From CAJGDV01 sp036667875 (lineage in GTDB: Bacteria; Bacillota_I; Bacilli_A; RF39; UBA660), in NCBI GenBank assembly GCA_036667875.1, contig JAVWTD010000006.1, positions 1 through 51,045 on the forward strand: 51,045 nucleotides of DNA, given 5' to 3'. Position 1 is the first letter of the stretch, and each line of letters opens with the position of its first letter. Positions 7,763-16,624 of the stretch are shown piece after piece. Both the position numbers and the translations under genes were made by a program. Below the pieces are notes generated by a model. The model was not told the origin of the DNA, ran no database searches, and worked only from the letters and a program-made list of their open reading frames with translations.

Positions 7763-10700
7763 ATGTTTAATAATTTATTCAATGATATTGATGAAAAAAG
7801 CATAAGTGGACTGACTCCAGAACTTAAAGCTCTCTATGTAAGCAAATATTATAAAAAGAACAAAAAGAATGTAATTTTAATCACAAATACATTATATGAA
7901 GCTAATAACTTTTATCAAAACATTTGTAATTTTGAAGACAATGTTTTACTTTTTCCAATGGATGATTTTTTGACAAGCGAAGCACTTGCTATTTCACCAG
8001 AATTAAAAACTACAAGACTAGACACTATATTTAATTCTATAGATAATAGTCCTAAAATTATCGTAACAAACCTAATGGGATATTTAAGGTTTTTACCTTC
8101 AAAAACTATTTTTTTAGATAATATTATTACTATTTCTAAAAATGATGAGTTATCAAAAAAAGATTTAATAGAAAAATTATACAAAATAGGTTATTCAAGA
8201 AGTGTAATAATAAACGGAACAGGAGAGATATCTACTAGAGGTTTTGTAATAGATATATTTCCCATAAACTATCCCGACCCAATTAGAATTGAATTTTGGG
8301 GAGATACAATTGAAAGTATAAAGATTTTTAATATTGATACACAAAGAACAACAAAAAATATAGAAAAAATTATTATTAAACCAAATACTGAGTTTTTGAT
8401 TGAAAAAGATATTGATACGTTCGGATTAAAGCAAAGCGAATTAAATAAATATACAATTCCTTTAAATATCTCAACAATAGAAAAGTCAATTTGCTTTTTT
8501 AACAATTATGAACAAATTGAAAATAGTTATAAAAATTTATGTGAAGAGATTTTTAATTATAATATAAGCAATAACATGCCATCCGATCATGTTTATATGA
8601 ATGATTTTTATAAAATTACAAACTTCGAAGAAAATTATTTTAATGATTTTGATAATAAAATTAAAAAAGAAAATAAATCTATATACGATTCAAAAGAATT
8701 AGAACCTTTTATAGGTAGTATAGATTTAATTAACAAAAGATTAAATAAATATTTAGAAAAAAATAAAGTTATTATTTGTGCAAAAGATAGATTTAAAATA
8801 AATAAGATAATTGAAATGTTAAATAACAAAAAATTTATATTTACAAATGAAAATGATATTTATGAGAATCGAATAAATTTAATTATAAAAAAAATAAATA
8901 CTAGTTTTATAATAAAAGATTATATAATTATAAGTGAGAATGATTTATTTAATAAGAAAAAAGAAGTAAAGTATAATAATAAATTTAAATTAGGAACTAA
9001 AATAAGGGATATTAACAAATTAAATATAGGAGATTTTATAGTTCATTCTGGTCACGGAATAGGAATTTATAAAGGAATAAAAACATTACTAAAAAATAAT
9101 TTAAAAAAAGATTATATAATGGTTGAATACAGAGACAACGATAAATTATATATTCCTGTAGAAAAAATAGAATTTATTAACAAATACTCTTCGAAAGAAG
9201 GAGTGCAACCTAAATTAAATAAATTAGGAAGTTTAGAATGGGAAAAAACAAAAATAAAAGCAAAAAAAAGAATAGAAAATATTGCTGGAGAACTTCTTAA
9301 ACTTTACGCAATAAGGGAATCAACAAAAGGATTTCCTTATCCAGAAGATGGTAAAGAACAAATAGAATTTGAAAAAGAATTTTCTTTTAATGAAACACCT
9401 GATCAGTTAAAAGTAATTGAAGAAATAAAAAAAGATATGGAAAAGTCTACTCCAATGGACCGTTTATTATGTGGAGATGTTGGTTACGGGAAAACTGAAG
9501 TAGCCTTTCGTGCAATTTTTAAAGCCATTTTAGGTGGAAAACAAGTAGCAATATTATGTCCAACAACTATATTGTCAAACCAACATTATAATAACGCAAT
9601 TGAGCGTTTTAAATCATTTCCCATAAATATAGAAATTCTTAATAGATTTGTTTCTCCTCAAAAAACAAACATAGTAATCGAAAAAATTAAAGAAGGAAAA
9701 ATTGATTTGTTAATCGGAACACATAGAATATTAAGTGATGATATTAGTTTTAAAGATTTAGGTTTATTAGTTATTGATGAAGAACAAAGATTTGGAGTAA
9801 AACATAAGGAAAAAATAAAACATTATAAAAATAATGTTGATGTATTAACTCTCTCAGCAACTCCAATACCTCGTACTTTACAAATGTCTATGGTTGGAAT
9901 TAGAAATTTATCATTAATTGAAACGCCACCTATGAACAGACATCCAGTTCAAACATATGTTTTATCTGAAAACAAGCAAATAATAAAAGATGCCATATAT
10001 AAAGAAATATCAAGAGAAGGTCAATGTTTTATTCTATTTAACAACGTTAGTGAATTAGAAAGTAAAAGAATAGAAATTGAACATCTTGTTCCAGATGCTA
10101 AAATTATATGTGCACATGGAAGAATGACTAAAAATGAACTAGAAAATATTATGGAAGATTTTACTAATAGAATATACAATGTATTACTTTGTACAACTAT
10201 TATTGAAACTGGAATTGATATACCTAATACAAATACACTGATAATTTATGATGCAGATAGATTTGGATTATCACAATTATATCAATTAAGAGGACGTGTT
10301 GGTCGTTCAAATAAAATAGCATATTGCTATTTAATGTATAATAAATCAAAAGTATTATCAGAAATTGCCATTAAAAGATTGCAAGCGATAAAAGAATTTA
10401 CAGAATTAGGGAGCGGATTTTCTATAGCAATGAGGGATTTATCTATAAGAGGTGCTGGAGATATTTTAGGAAGCGAGCAGGCAGGGTTTGTTGACACCAT
10501 TGGTATAGAAATGTTTATGCAAATGCTTGAAGAAGAAATAAAAAGATTAAAAGGTATTCCGGTAGAAGAAAGAAAAGATTACAACCCGCTAATAGAAGTG
10601 GAAACTTCAATATCAAATAGTTTTGTAACAGATGAAGAATTAAAAATTGAAATACATAAAAAAATTAATTCTATAAATTCTGATAACTCTTTAAATAATA

Positions 10701-11029
10701 TAAAAGAAGAATTAGAAGATCGATTTGGAACGTTAAATGACAACATTGTTATTTATATGCATGAAGAACTTTTTGAAAAAATGGCAAATGAATTAAAAAT
10801 AAATAAAGTAAAACAAATGAAGAATTTTATTGAAATAACTATTCCAAACGAAATAGTAGAGAAAATAAATATGCAAACACTTTTTATAGAAGTTTCAAAA
10901 TTAAGCAGAATGTTTAGATTTTCAATGAGATTAAAACAGCTAATTATAACTTTAGATACTGTAAAAATAGAAAAACACTTTATCTATTATTTAATAGATT
11001 TGTTAAAAGTAATCAAAAAAAATATTTAG
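7763..11029 (+). CDS. mfd: transcription-repair coupling factor
   Basis: Removes stalled RNA polymerase at lesions and recruits UvrA. Domains in order: a UvrB-like N-terminal part (about 1-350), the CarD-like RNA polymerase interaction domain (GDFIVHSGHGIGIYKG, about 420-436), the RecG-like motor with Walker A GDVGYGKTE near 571 and DEEQ near 670, the SATPIPRTLQ motif, the TRG segment with LRGRVGRS, and the C-terminal D7 autoinhibitory domain. At 1088 residues it is somewhat shorter than the Bacillus protein, mostly in the N-terminal half. AAGGAAAAGT precedes the ATG. Confidence 0.96.
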   Translation: MFNNLFNDIDEKSISGLTPELKALYVSKYYKKNKKNVILITNTLYEANNFYQNICNFEDNVLLFPMDDFLTSEALAISPELKTTRLDTIFNSIDNSPKIIVTNLMGYLRFLPSKTIFLDNIITISKNDELSKKDLIEKLYKIGYSRSVIINGTGEISTRGFVIDIFPINYPDPIRIEFWGDTIESIKIFNIDTQRTTKNIEKIIIKPNTEFLIEKDIDTFGLKQSELNKYTIPLNISTIEKSICFFNNYEQIENSYKNLCEEIFNYNISNNMPSDHVYMNDFYKITNFEENYFNDFDNKIKKENKSIYDSKELEPFIGSIDLINKRLNKYLEKNKVIICAKDRFKINKIIEMLNNKKFIFTNENDIYENRINLIIKKINTSFIIKDYIIISENDLFNKKKEVKYNNKFKLGTKIRDINKLNIGDFIVHSGHGIGIYKGIKTLLKNNLKKDYIMVEYRDNDKLYIPVEKIEFINKYSSKEGVQPKLNKLGSLEWEKTKIKAKKRIENIAGELLKLYAIRESTKGFPYPEDGKEQIEFEKEFSFNETPDQLKVIEEIKKDMEKSTPMDRLLCGDVGYGKTEVAFRAIFKAILGGKQVAILCPTTILSNQHYNNAIERFKSFPINIEILNRFVSPQKTNIVIEKIKEGKIDLLIGTHRILSDDISFKDLGLLVIDEEQRFGVKHKEKIKHYKNNVDVLTLSATPIPRTLQMSMVGIRNLSLIETPPMNRHPVQTYVLSENKQIIKDAIYKEISREGQCFILFNNVSELESKRIEIEHLVPDAKIICAHGRMTKNELENIMEDFTNRIYNVLLCTTIIETGIDIPNTNTLIIYDADRFGLSQLYQLRGRVGRSNKIAYCYLMYNKSKVLSEIAIKRLQAIKEFTELGSGFSIAMRDLSIRGAGDILGSEQAGFVDTIGIEMFMQMLEEEIKRLKGIPVEERKDYNPLIEVETSISNSFVTDEELKIEIHKKINSINSDNSLNNIKEELEDRFGTLNDNIVIYMHEELFEKMANELKINKVKQMKNFIEITIPNEIVEKINMQTLFIEVSKLSRMFRFSMRLKQLIITLDTVKIEKHFIYYLIDLLKVIKKNI

Positions 11030-11055
11030 AATTTTTCTAAATATTTTATTTTTCA
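11018..11055. terminator. bidirectional terminator between mfd and ppaC
   Basis: AAATATTTAGAA pairs with TTCTAAATATTT, with A-rich sequence on the left and T-rich sequence on the right, so it can end transcription from both converging genes. The mfd stop lies inside it. Confidence 0.75.
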
Positions 11056-12662
11056 AAACTATCCATAATGACTGGAATAACTTGTTTTTTTCTAGAAACA
11101 ATTCCTTCAAGATATTTACCTTGTTTTAACTCTAATCCAAAACAATTATCTAAAATGTCAAGTGAGGAATCATTGAAATATATAAATGAACCATTAGACA
11201 ATATATCTGTAACAAATAAAGCTAAAATATAATAATCATTATTTTTTGCAATAGAATTTATTAAACTAATATATTTTTCTTCTTTTTCAGTTATATCACT
11301 AACACTAACTGTAGAAATTTGACTGATTCCAATCTTTTTCCCTTCAACAGTAAAATTTTTAAAATCTGTATAAAATATTTCTTCTTCTGTTTTCCCTTTT
11401 AAAGAAGAACCAGCTTTAAACATTTCCATCCCATATTTATTATAGTCAACGTTTGCTAATTTAGAAAGTTTTTTTACAGTTGATTTGTCTATTTCAGTAG
11501 TAGTAGGACTTGCAAATAGTAATGTATCAGAAATAATTCCTGAAAGCATTAGACCAGCAATATTTTCTGGAATTGCAATACCATTTTCTTTAAATAACAT
11601 ATATACAATTGTATTACTACTTCCAACAGGCATATTTCTAAAATTTATCGGACTACTTGTACCTATACTTCCAATTTTATGATGATCAACAATTTCTACT
11701 ATTTCTGCTTCATCTAAACCATCAATACTTTGTTCATATTCATTGTGGTCGACTAATATAACTTTTTTCTTTTCTTTTTCAGATAAATCTGCTAATTTTA
11801 CAAGCCCAAGACATTTACCGTACTTATCAATTACTGGGAAATTACTGAATTTGGTTTTGTTTGCAATACTGATAAAATCTTGAACATCATCATTTTCATC
11901 AAAACAAATAATTTTTTCTGTTTGAATTATATTTTCAATATTTTTACTTAAATTAATTATTTTAGCAGTCTGAAAGGTATATTGTTCAGTCCTTATAATA
12001 TTAACTTTATTCTTTTTTGCTATTTTTAAATGTTCTTCTTTTATTTTACTATTACCTGTTAAGATAATCATTTTTGCACCATTATTTACTGCGTATTCAA
12101 TTATACTGTGTCTATCTCCTACAATTAAAATTGTATCATGATTAATATCAACATTTTCAATAAAAGTAGTACTTTTATAAGATGCAATAACAACTTCACC
12201 TTCAATGTAATCGTTAAATTTTAAAATTTCTTCCGCGTCAAGAGTTTTCACAATATTAATAAAATCAGCACTTAAATGAACTTGAGAACCTGATATTATA
12301 TCTTTAGCAATCTCTTTCATTGAAGCAGTTCCAAGATATGTAAAATCTGTATCAATAATAGGAATATTGCTTATCATATTTTGATTCATATAATTAAAAG
12401 TTTCTAACAAAGAGGCACTTTTACTAATAAAATTACTCTTATTATAATTTAAATCTTTTATTTGAAGTTTTACATCATTCAAATAATTTGGCGTTTCAGT
12501 TTTAAAATAATCAAGAACAAATTTTGTTTCATTATTTATATCTCCTAAAACAACAGGAACTGTATCCATTCCAAGTGCATTTTTTAAATAAGATAAACTA
12601 ATAGCGGCAGTCACACTATCAGTATCCGGCTTTTTATGGCCAAAAACAAAAGTTTTTTTCAT
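11046..12662 (-). CDS. ppaC: Mn-dependent family II inorganic pyrophosphatase with regulatory CBS-DRTGG insert
   Basis: Hydrolyses pyrophosphate to drive biosynthesis. The DHH phosphoesterase parts have metal ligands in GHKKPDTDSV (H9, D13, D15), VDHNE near 304 and DHH near 325. Between them (about 66-290) sits an insert with a CBS pair split by a DRTGG domain (ILIVGDRHSIIEYAV). In characterised family members this insert makes the enzyme AMP/ADP-inhibited and ATP- or diadenosine polyphosphate-activated. The C-terminal DHHA2 domain completes 538 residues. The reading frame opens at 12680, but ATG 12662 is preceded by GAAGGA and is preferred. Confidence 0.92.
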   Translation of the reverse strand: MKKTFVFGHKKPDTDSVTAAISLSYLKNALGMDTVPVVLGDINNETKFVLDYFKTETPNYLNDVKLQIKDLNYNKSNFISKSASLLETFNYMNQNMISNIPIIDTDFTYLGTASMKEIAKDIISGSQVHLSADFINIVKTLDAEEILKFNDYIEGEVVIASYKSTTFIENVDINHDTILIVGDRHSIIEYAVNNGAKMIILTGNSKIKEEHLKIAKKNKVNIIRTEQYTFQTAKIINLSKNIENIIQTEKIICFDENDDVQDFISIANKTKFSNFPVIDKYGKCLGLVKLADLSEKEKKKVILVDHNEYEQSIDGLDEAEIVEIVDHHKIGSIGTSSPINFRNMPVGSSNTIVYMLFKENGIAIPENIAGLMLSGIISDTLLFASPTTTEIDKSTVKKLSKLANVDYNKYGMEMFKAGSSLKGKTEEEIFYTDFKNFTVEGKKIGISQISTVSVSDITEKEEKYISLINSIAKNNDYYILALFVTDILSNGSFIYFNDSSLDILDNCFGLELKQGKYLEGIVSRKKQVIPVIMDSFEK

Positions 12663-12690
12663 AGTATTTCCTTCTTTCATGGGTTAAATA

Positions 12691-12719
12691 ATTATATCAT
12701 ATAAATTTAATTATAGTAA
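12691..12719 (-). promoter_or_regulatory. promoter of ppaC
   Basis: On the reverse strand TGATATAAT is an extended -10 (12691-12699), with TTACTA 17 bases upstream as a weak -35. It faces away from the dut promoter in the divergent intergenic region. Confidence 0.6.
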
Positions 12720-12794
12720 CCTATAAAATTTAAAAATTTCACAATTTTTTAAATTAATTATATATTTATAAGAAATTAATATTTGTAAAAAATA

Positions 12795-12823
12795 TTGAAG
12801 ATAATAAGTTTAAATGGTATAAT
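12795..12823 (+). promoter_or_regulatory. promoter of dut
   Basis: TTGAAG (12795-12800), a 17-bp spacer and TATAAT (12818-12823) preceded by TGG give a strong extended -10 promoter. Confidence 0.8.
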
Positions 12824-12844
12824 TTCATTATGCAGGAGGATGCT

Positions 12845-13315
12845 ATGAGAAAATTTGAAAAAATAAATATTATTCAATTTAAAAAAGATATTAAAAACAT
12901 GAACTATGAAAATTATAATTGTCCAAAAAGATCAACTTTAAATAGTGCAGGATATGATTTTGAAGCTCTAGAAGATTACATAATTAAACCAAATGAAATT
13001 AAAAAAATTCCTACAGGAATAAAAGTAGTAATGAATCGTGATGAGATGCTTATGTTAGTTGTAAGAAGCAGTATGGGGTTTAAATATAATGTTAGATTAT
13101 GTAATCAAGTAGGCATAATTGAAAGTGATTATTACAATAATCCTTCAAATGACGGACATATGTGGGTTGCTTTGCAAAATCAAGGTGAAAAAGATTACAT
13201 AATAAAAAAAGGAGATAAATTTGTACAAGGAATATTTGTTAAGTTTTTAACAGTGGATAACGAAGAGGAGATTCTAGAAAAAAGAGTTGGAGGATTCGGA
13301 AGTACATCTGTCTAA
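12845..13315 (+). CDS. dut: dUTP diphosphatase (trimeric dUTPase family)
   Basis: Hydrolyses dUTP to dUMP, keeping uracil out of DNA and feeding thymidylate synthesis. The 156-residue protein carries family motifs: SAGYDFEA near the start, RSSMGFK, VGIIESDYYNN with the catalytic Asp, and the C-terminal glycine-rich VGGFGSTSV that closes over the nucleotide. The frame is open from 12830, but those first codons contain the AGGAGG ribosome-binding site, so ATG 12845 is the start. It appears monocistronic. ung, which removes uracil that escapes this enzyme, is nearby. Confidence 0.93.
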   Translation: MRKFEKINIIQFKKDIKNMNYENYNCPKRSTLNSAGYDFEALEDYIIKPNEIKKIPTGIKVVMNRDEMLMLVVRSSMGFKYNVRLCNQVGIIESDYYNNPSNDGHMWVALQNQGEKDYIIKKGDKFVQGIFVKFLTVDNEEEILEKRVGGFGSTSV

Positions 13316-13423
13316 TCCTTTACAGTTTTATATTATCTTAAGAAAATATTACTTTTTTAATTCTATTATAAAGAAATATTGAACAATAATTAATCTTACA
13401 AATGTAAAGAAAGAAGGAAAATA

Positions 13424-13600
13424 ATGATTAAAGTAATTTTTGATTTATATAAAAAACTAGGAAAAATAATATTTATGTTTATTTTCCTTATTGGTCTAAC
13501 AGCTTGGAGAATTTTATACTATAAAAGCGTTATACATGTTTTATATTTTGTTATCATTGCATTTTATACAGTAAAATATGTTAGATTAAAATGTCAATAA
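13424..13600 (+). CDS. small two-helix membrane protein, unknown function
   Basis: A 58-residue open frame beginning MIKVIFDLYKKLGKI, with AGAAGGA correctly spaced before the ATG. Two hydrophobic stretches (about 14-30 and 36-50) are separated by a short WRILYYKS turn, with basic residues at both ends. I do not recognise the family. It lies in the same direction as dut and overlaps no other likely coding region apart from the upstream extension of the tatD frame. The ribosome-binding site and intact frame make it a plausible gene. Confidence 0.55.
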   Translation: MIKVIFDLYKKLGKIIFMFIFLIGLTAWRILYYKSVIHVLYFVIIAFYTVKYVRLKCQ

Positions 13601-13623
13601 AGTTTAATAATGGAGGAAAATAT

Positions 13624-14376
13624 ATGTTTGACACACACTGTCATTTAGATGAAAACGATTATGAAAATATTGATTTAGTTATAAAAAAAATGAAAAATGA
13701 TTTTATTATTGCTAGCGGATACGATACCAAATCTAATAAAAACGTTATAAATTTAATCTCTAAATATCCTAATATTTATGGAACAATAGGTATTCATCCA
13801 AGTGAAATAAAAAATGTTAAAGAAGAAGATTTCTTATATCTAGAAGAAAATATAAATAATCCAAAAATTGTAGGAATAGGTGAAATAGGATTAGACTATC
13901 ATTGGGATAAAGATAATAAAGACGAACAAAAAGAAGTGTTTATTCGTCAAATTAAATTAGCACAAAAATACTCGAAACCAATAGTTATACATTCAAGAGA
14001 TGCAATTGAAGAAACTTATGAAATATTAGTTCAATATTTAAAAAACACTAAAGCATCTTTACATTGTTATAGTGGTTCGTACGATATGGCTTTAAAATTT
14101 AAAAAACTAGGAATCAAATTTGGAATTGGAGGAGTTTTAACATTTAAGAACTCACAAAAATTAAAAGAAATTGTTACAAAATTAGAACTTACTGATTTTC
14201 TAACTGAAACTGATAGCCCTTATTTAAGTCCAGAACCTTTCAGAGGAAAAACAAATGAACCATTTAATGTTCATATAGTAGCAAATAACATAGCAAAATT
14301 AAAAAATTGTAAAGTCGAGGAAGTCGAAAAAATCACTACTAAAAATGCTACTGAATTATTTAACATAAAACTTTAA
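13624..14376 (+). CDS. tatD: TatD family metal-dependent DNase
   Basis: A TIM-barrel hydrolase of 250 residues. Metal ligands are visible: HCH at positions 5-7 (DTHCHLD), the bridging Glu in GEIGLDYHW, His in VIHSRDA, His in SLHCYSG and Asp in ETDSPYL. Family members act as 3'-5' exonucleases or tRNA/D-aminoacyl hydrolases; the precise substrate is not certain. ATG 13624 follows GGAGG, whereas the longer frame from 13591 would overlap the small upstream gene. It is followed by a 3D-domain gene, as yabD is by yabE in Bacillus. Confidence 0.93.
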   Translation: MFDTHCHLDENDYENIDLVIKKMKNDFIIASGYDTKSNKNVINLISKYPNIYGTIGIHPSEIKNVKEEDFLYLEENINNPKIVGIGEIGLDYHWDKDNKDEQKEVFIRQIKLAQKYSKPIVIHSRDAIEETYEILVQYLKNTKASLHCYSGSYDMALKFKKLGIKFGIGGVLTFKNSQKLKEIVTKLELTDFLTETDSPYLSPEPFRGKTNEPFNVHIVANNIAKLKNCKVEEVEKITTKNATELFNIKL

Positions 14377-14403
14377 TTATATTTAAATGAGGTGATATAA
14401 AAT

Positions 14404-15102
14404 ATGCATACAGTTATAATAGATATTATTAAAAAAATAATTACTATAAGTACAATTTGCTTAGCTTCATTGTCCAGTGGATATAATATAAATGAAGAAA
14501 GAATAAATATAAGAAATATTGATAGTACTAAAATCAGTAAAATTACAAATCAAATTTCTGCTTTCGAAACTATTTATGAATATAATTATAAAATTCCTTA
14601 TGGACAAGAAAATATTCTAGTAAAGGGAAAAAATGGTGTTTCTTTTGTAAATTTTAAAAACAAGCAAATTATACTACAAGAAAAAACAAATCAAATAGTT
14701 CAAATAGGAATGGGTAAAATCGGATATTATAATGGTATTATTACTGGATATGGTCCAGACTGCGTAGGATGTGACGGACGAGGTTTAGTTTCATGTTCTT
14801 TAAAAGATGGTAGTTATCATAGTTTGAAACAAAATGGTATAAATTATACTGATTCTGAATTTGGTAATATTAGAATTTTAGCAGCTGATCAAAGAGAATT
14901 TCCATGTGGAACTATAATTGAATTGTCTAATAGTGAATTTAAAGAACCGGTATTTGGTGTTGTCCTTGATACGGGTTATTCAATGCGTAAAGCTTATGAA
15001 GAAGGAACAATTCATATTGATATGGCTTTTCAATCTGAAAGCGGACTATCCTCTATTACAAATAAAAATACTAATTTTACAGTTAAAAGATGGGGATGGT
15101 AA
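14404..15102 (+). CDS. exported 3D-domain protein (YabE/Sps-type, putative cell-wall lytic activity)
   Basis: Begins with a basic residue pair and a hydrophobic segment (about 4-26), a signal peptide or membrane anchor. The C-terminal part (about 120-230) is a 3D domain, named for three aspartates, here in ILAADQREFPCGT, VVLDTG and HIDMAF, related to the double-psi barrel of lytic transglycosylases such as MltA. An unusual CVGCDGRG sequence precedes it. The YabE G5 and DUF348 repeats are missing, leaving 232 residues. Position between tatD and rsmA matches yabE; rnmV, normally next, is absent. GAGGTGAT precedes the ATG. Confidence 0.8.
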   Translation: MHTVIIDIIKKIITISTICLASLSSGYNINEERINIRNIDSTKISKITNQISAFETIYEYNYKIPYGQENILVKGKNGVSFVNFKNKQIILQEKTNQIVQIGMGKIGYYNGIITGYGPDCVGCDGRGLVSCSLKDGSYHSLKQNGINYTDSEFGNIRILAADQREFPCGTIIELSNSEFKEPVFGVVLDTGYSMRKAYEEGTIHIDMAFQSESGLSSITNKNTNFTVKRWGW

Positions 15103-15116
15103 AAATACCCCTTTTT
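15092..15116 (+). terminator. possible weak terminator before rsmA
   Basis: GGGG and CCCC arms surround an A-rich loop and are followed by five T. The stem is only four G/C pairs, so this is tentative. A TATAAT at 15120-15125 directly behind it could restart transcription for rsmA. Confidence 0.35.
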
Positions 15117-15147
15117 GTGTATAATATATTAAGAGCGAGGTGAAACT

Positions 15148-15975
15148 ATGAATTACTCTCCAAAAAAAATGCAAGAGAAAATGACAGAGAATGGTTTTTC
15201 TTTTAAAAAGAAATTTGGTCAAAATTTTATAATTGATGAAAATATAATAAATGGGATAATTTCAAGATCAGGAATAGACGAAAATACATTAGTAATTGAA
15301 ATAGGACCAGGAGCTGGTTCATTAACGAATGGTATAGCAGCAAAGGCTAAAAATGTCCTTTGTTATGAAATTGATGATACTCTTAAAACAATTCTAGATG
15401 AGAATTTGAAGGAGTATTCTAATGTTGACATTATTTATAATGATTTTTTAAAGTCAAATATTCAAGAAAATATAAAAAAATACGAATATAAAGAAATTTT
15501 TGTAGTAGCAAATTTGCCTTATTATATAACTACTCCTATAATAAGCAAGATTATTGATGACAAAATAGATGTAAGCAAAATAGTTATCATGGTTCAAAAA
15601 GAAGTAGGAGATAGATTTAAAGCTAAACCTGGAACAAAGGAATATGGCTCACTTTCTGTATATCTTAATTATTATTTTGAAATAAATAAAATAATGGATA
15701 TAAGTAGAAATGTTTTTATGCCAAAACCAAATGTTGATAGTATTGTTATTGAATTTAAAAAAAGAAAAAATAAAATTAAAGTTAATAACGAAGAACAGTT
15801 TTTTAAATTGATAAAAGATAGTTTTGTACAAAAAAGGAAAACGATTAGAAATAATCTTAGAAATTATGATTTAAATAAAATTGAATATATATTAAAACAA
15901 AATGGATTTGACTTATCAACAAGGGCTGAGCAAGTTTCAATAGAAATATTTGCTGAAATCTCAAATAATTTATGA
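15148..15975 (+). CDS. rsmA: 16S rRNA dimethyladenosine transferase
   Basis: Dimethylates A1518 and A1519 in helix 45 of 16S rRNA during late 30S assembly. The 275-residue protein has KKFGQNFIID, the SAM-binding IEIGPGAGSLT and the catalytic NLPYYITTPI. Length and order are typical of RsmA/KsgA. GAGGTGAAACT precedes the ATG. The stop overlaps the start of ung as ATGA. Confidence 0.97.
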   Translation: MNYSPKKMQEKMTENGFSFKKKFGQNFIIDENIINGIISRSGIDENTLVIEIGPGAGSLTNGIAAKAKNVLCYEIDDTLKTILDENLKEYSNVDIIYNDFLKSNIQENIKKYEYKEIFVVANLPYYITTPIISKIIDDKIDVSKIVIMVQKEVGDRFKAKPGTKEYGSLSVYLNYYFEINKIMDISRNVFMPKPNVDSIVIEFKKRKNKIKVNNEEQFFKLIKDSFVQKRKTIRNNLRNYDLNKIEYILKQNGFDLSTRAEQVSIEIFAEISNNL

Positions 15976-16622
15976 TAGGAAATGATTGGGATTCAATTTT
16001 AGAATTTGAATATAATAAGGATTATTTTAAAAAATTAATAAATTTAATAAGCGAAGAATATGATAAAAAAATTATATTTCCAAAAAAAGAAGAAATATTT
16101 AACTCATTAAAACATACAAAATTTGAAAATGTTAAGGTTGTTATATTGGGTCAAGATCCTTATCATGGAGAAGGGCAAGCAGAAGGTCTATCTTTTTCGG
16201 TTAAAAATGGTGTAAAAAGACCACCATCTCTAAACAATATATTTAAAGAATTAGAAAGTGATATTTCTATAAAAAGAAATGAAAATTCCTTAATAAACTG
16301 GGCTGATCAAGGAGTACTTCTGCTAAATTCTATATTAACTGTTGAAAAAGCAAAACCTCTTTCTCACAAGGATATTGGTTGGGAAATTTTCACAGATTAT
16401 ATTATAAAAAAATTAAATGATAAGCAATCTCCAATAGTATTTATTCTTTGGGGAAATTTTGCAAAATCAAAAAAACACTTAATTACAAATAATATTCATA
16501 AAATTATAGAAGGAACACATCCTTCTCCATTTTCAGCATATAGAGGATTTTTTGGTAGTAAACCATTTTCAAAAACAAATAACTTTTTAGAAGAAAACAA
16601 AATAGAAAGAATAAGGTGGTAA
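15972..16622 (+). CDS. ung: uracil-DNA glycosylase, family 1
   Basis: Excises uracil from DNA as the first step of base-excision repair. Catalytic Asp62 lies in GQDPYHG, and the family leucine-loop motif is HPSPFSAYRGFFG with His183. The 216 residues are a normal length. The start overlaps rsmA by four bases (ATGA), so translation is probably coupled. Together with dut upstream it covers both prevention and repair of uracil in this AT-rich genome. Confidence 0.96.
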   Translation: MIGNDWDSILEFEYNKDYFKKLINLISEEYDKKIIFPKKEEIFNSLKHTKFENVKVVILGQDPYHGEGQAEGLSFSVKNGVKRPPSLNNIFKELESDISIKRNENSLINWADQGVLLLNSILTVEKAKPLSHKDIGWEIFTDYIIKKLNDKQSPIVFILWGNFAKSKKHLITNNIHKIIEGTHPSPFSAYRGFFGSKPFSKTNNFLEENKIERIRW

Positions 16623-16624
16623 TA

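Noticed and set aside
14918..15124. 68-residue frame overlapping the end of the 3D-domain gene
   Set aside because: It is an alternate frame of a conserved domain, with no Shine-Dalgarno.
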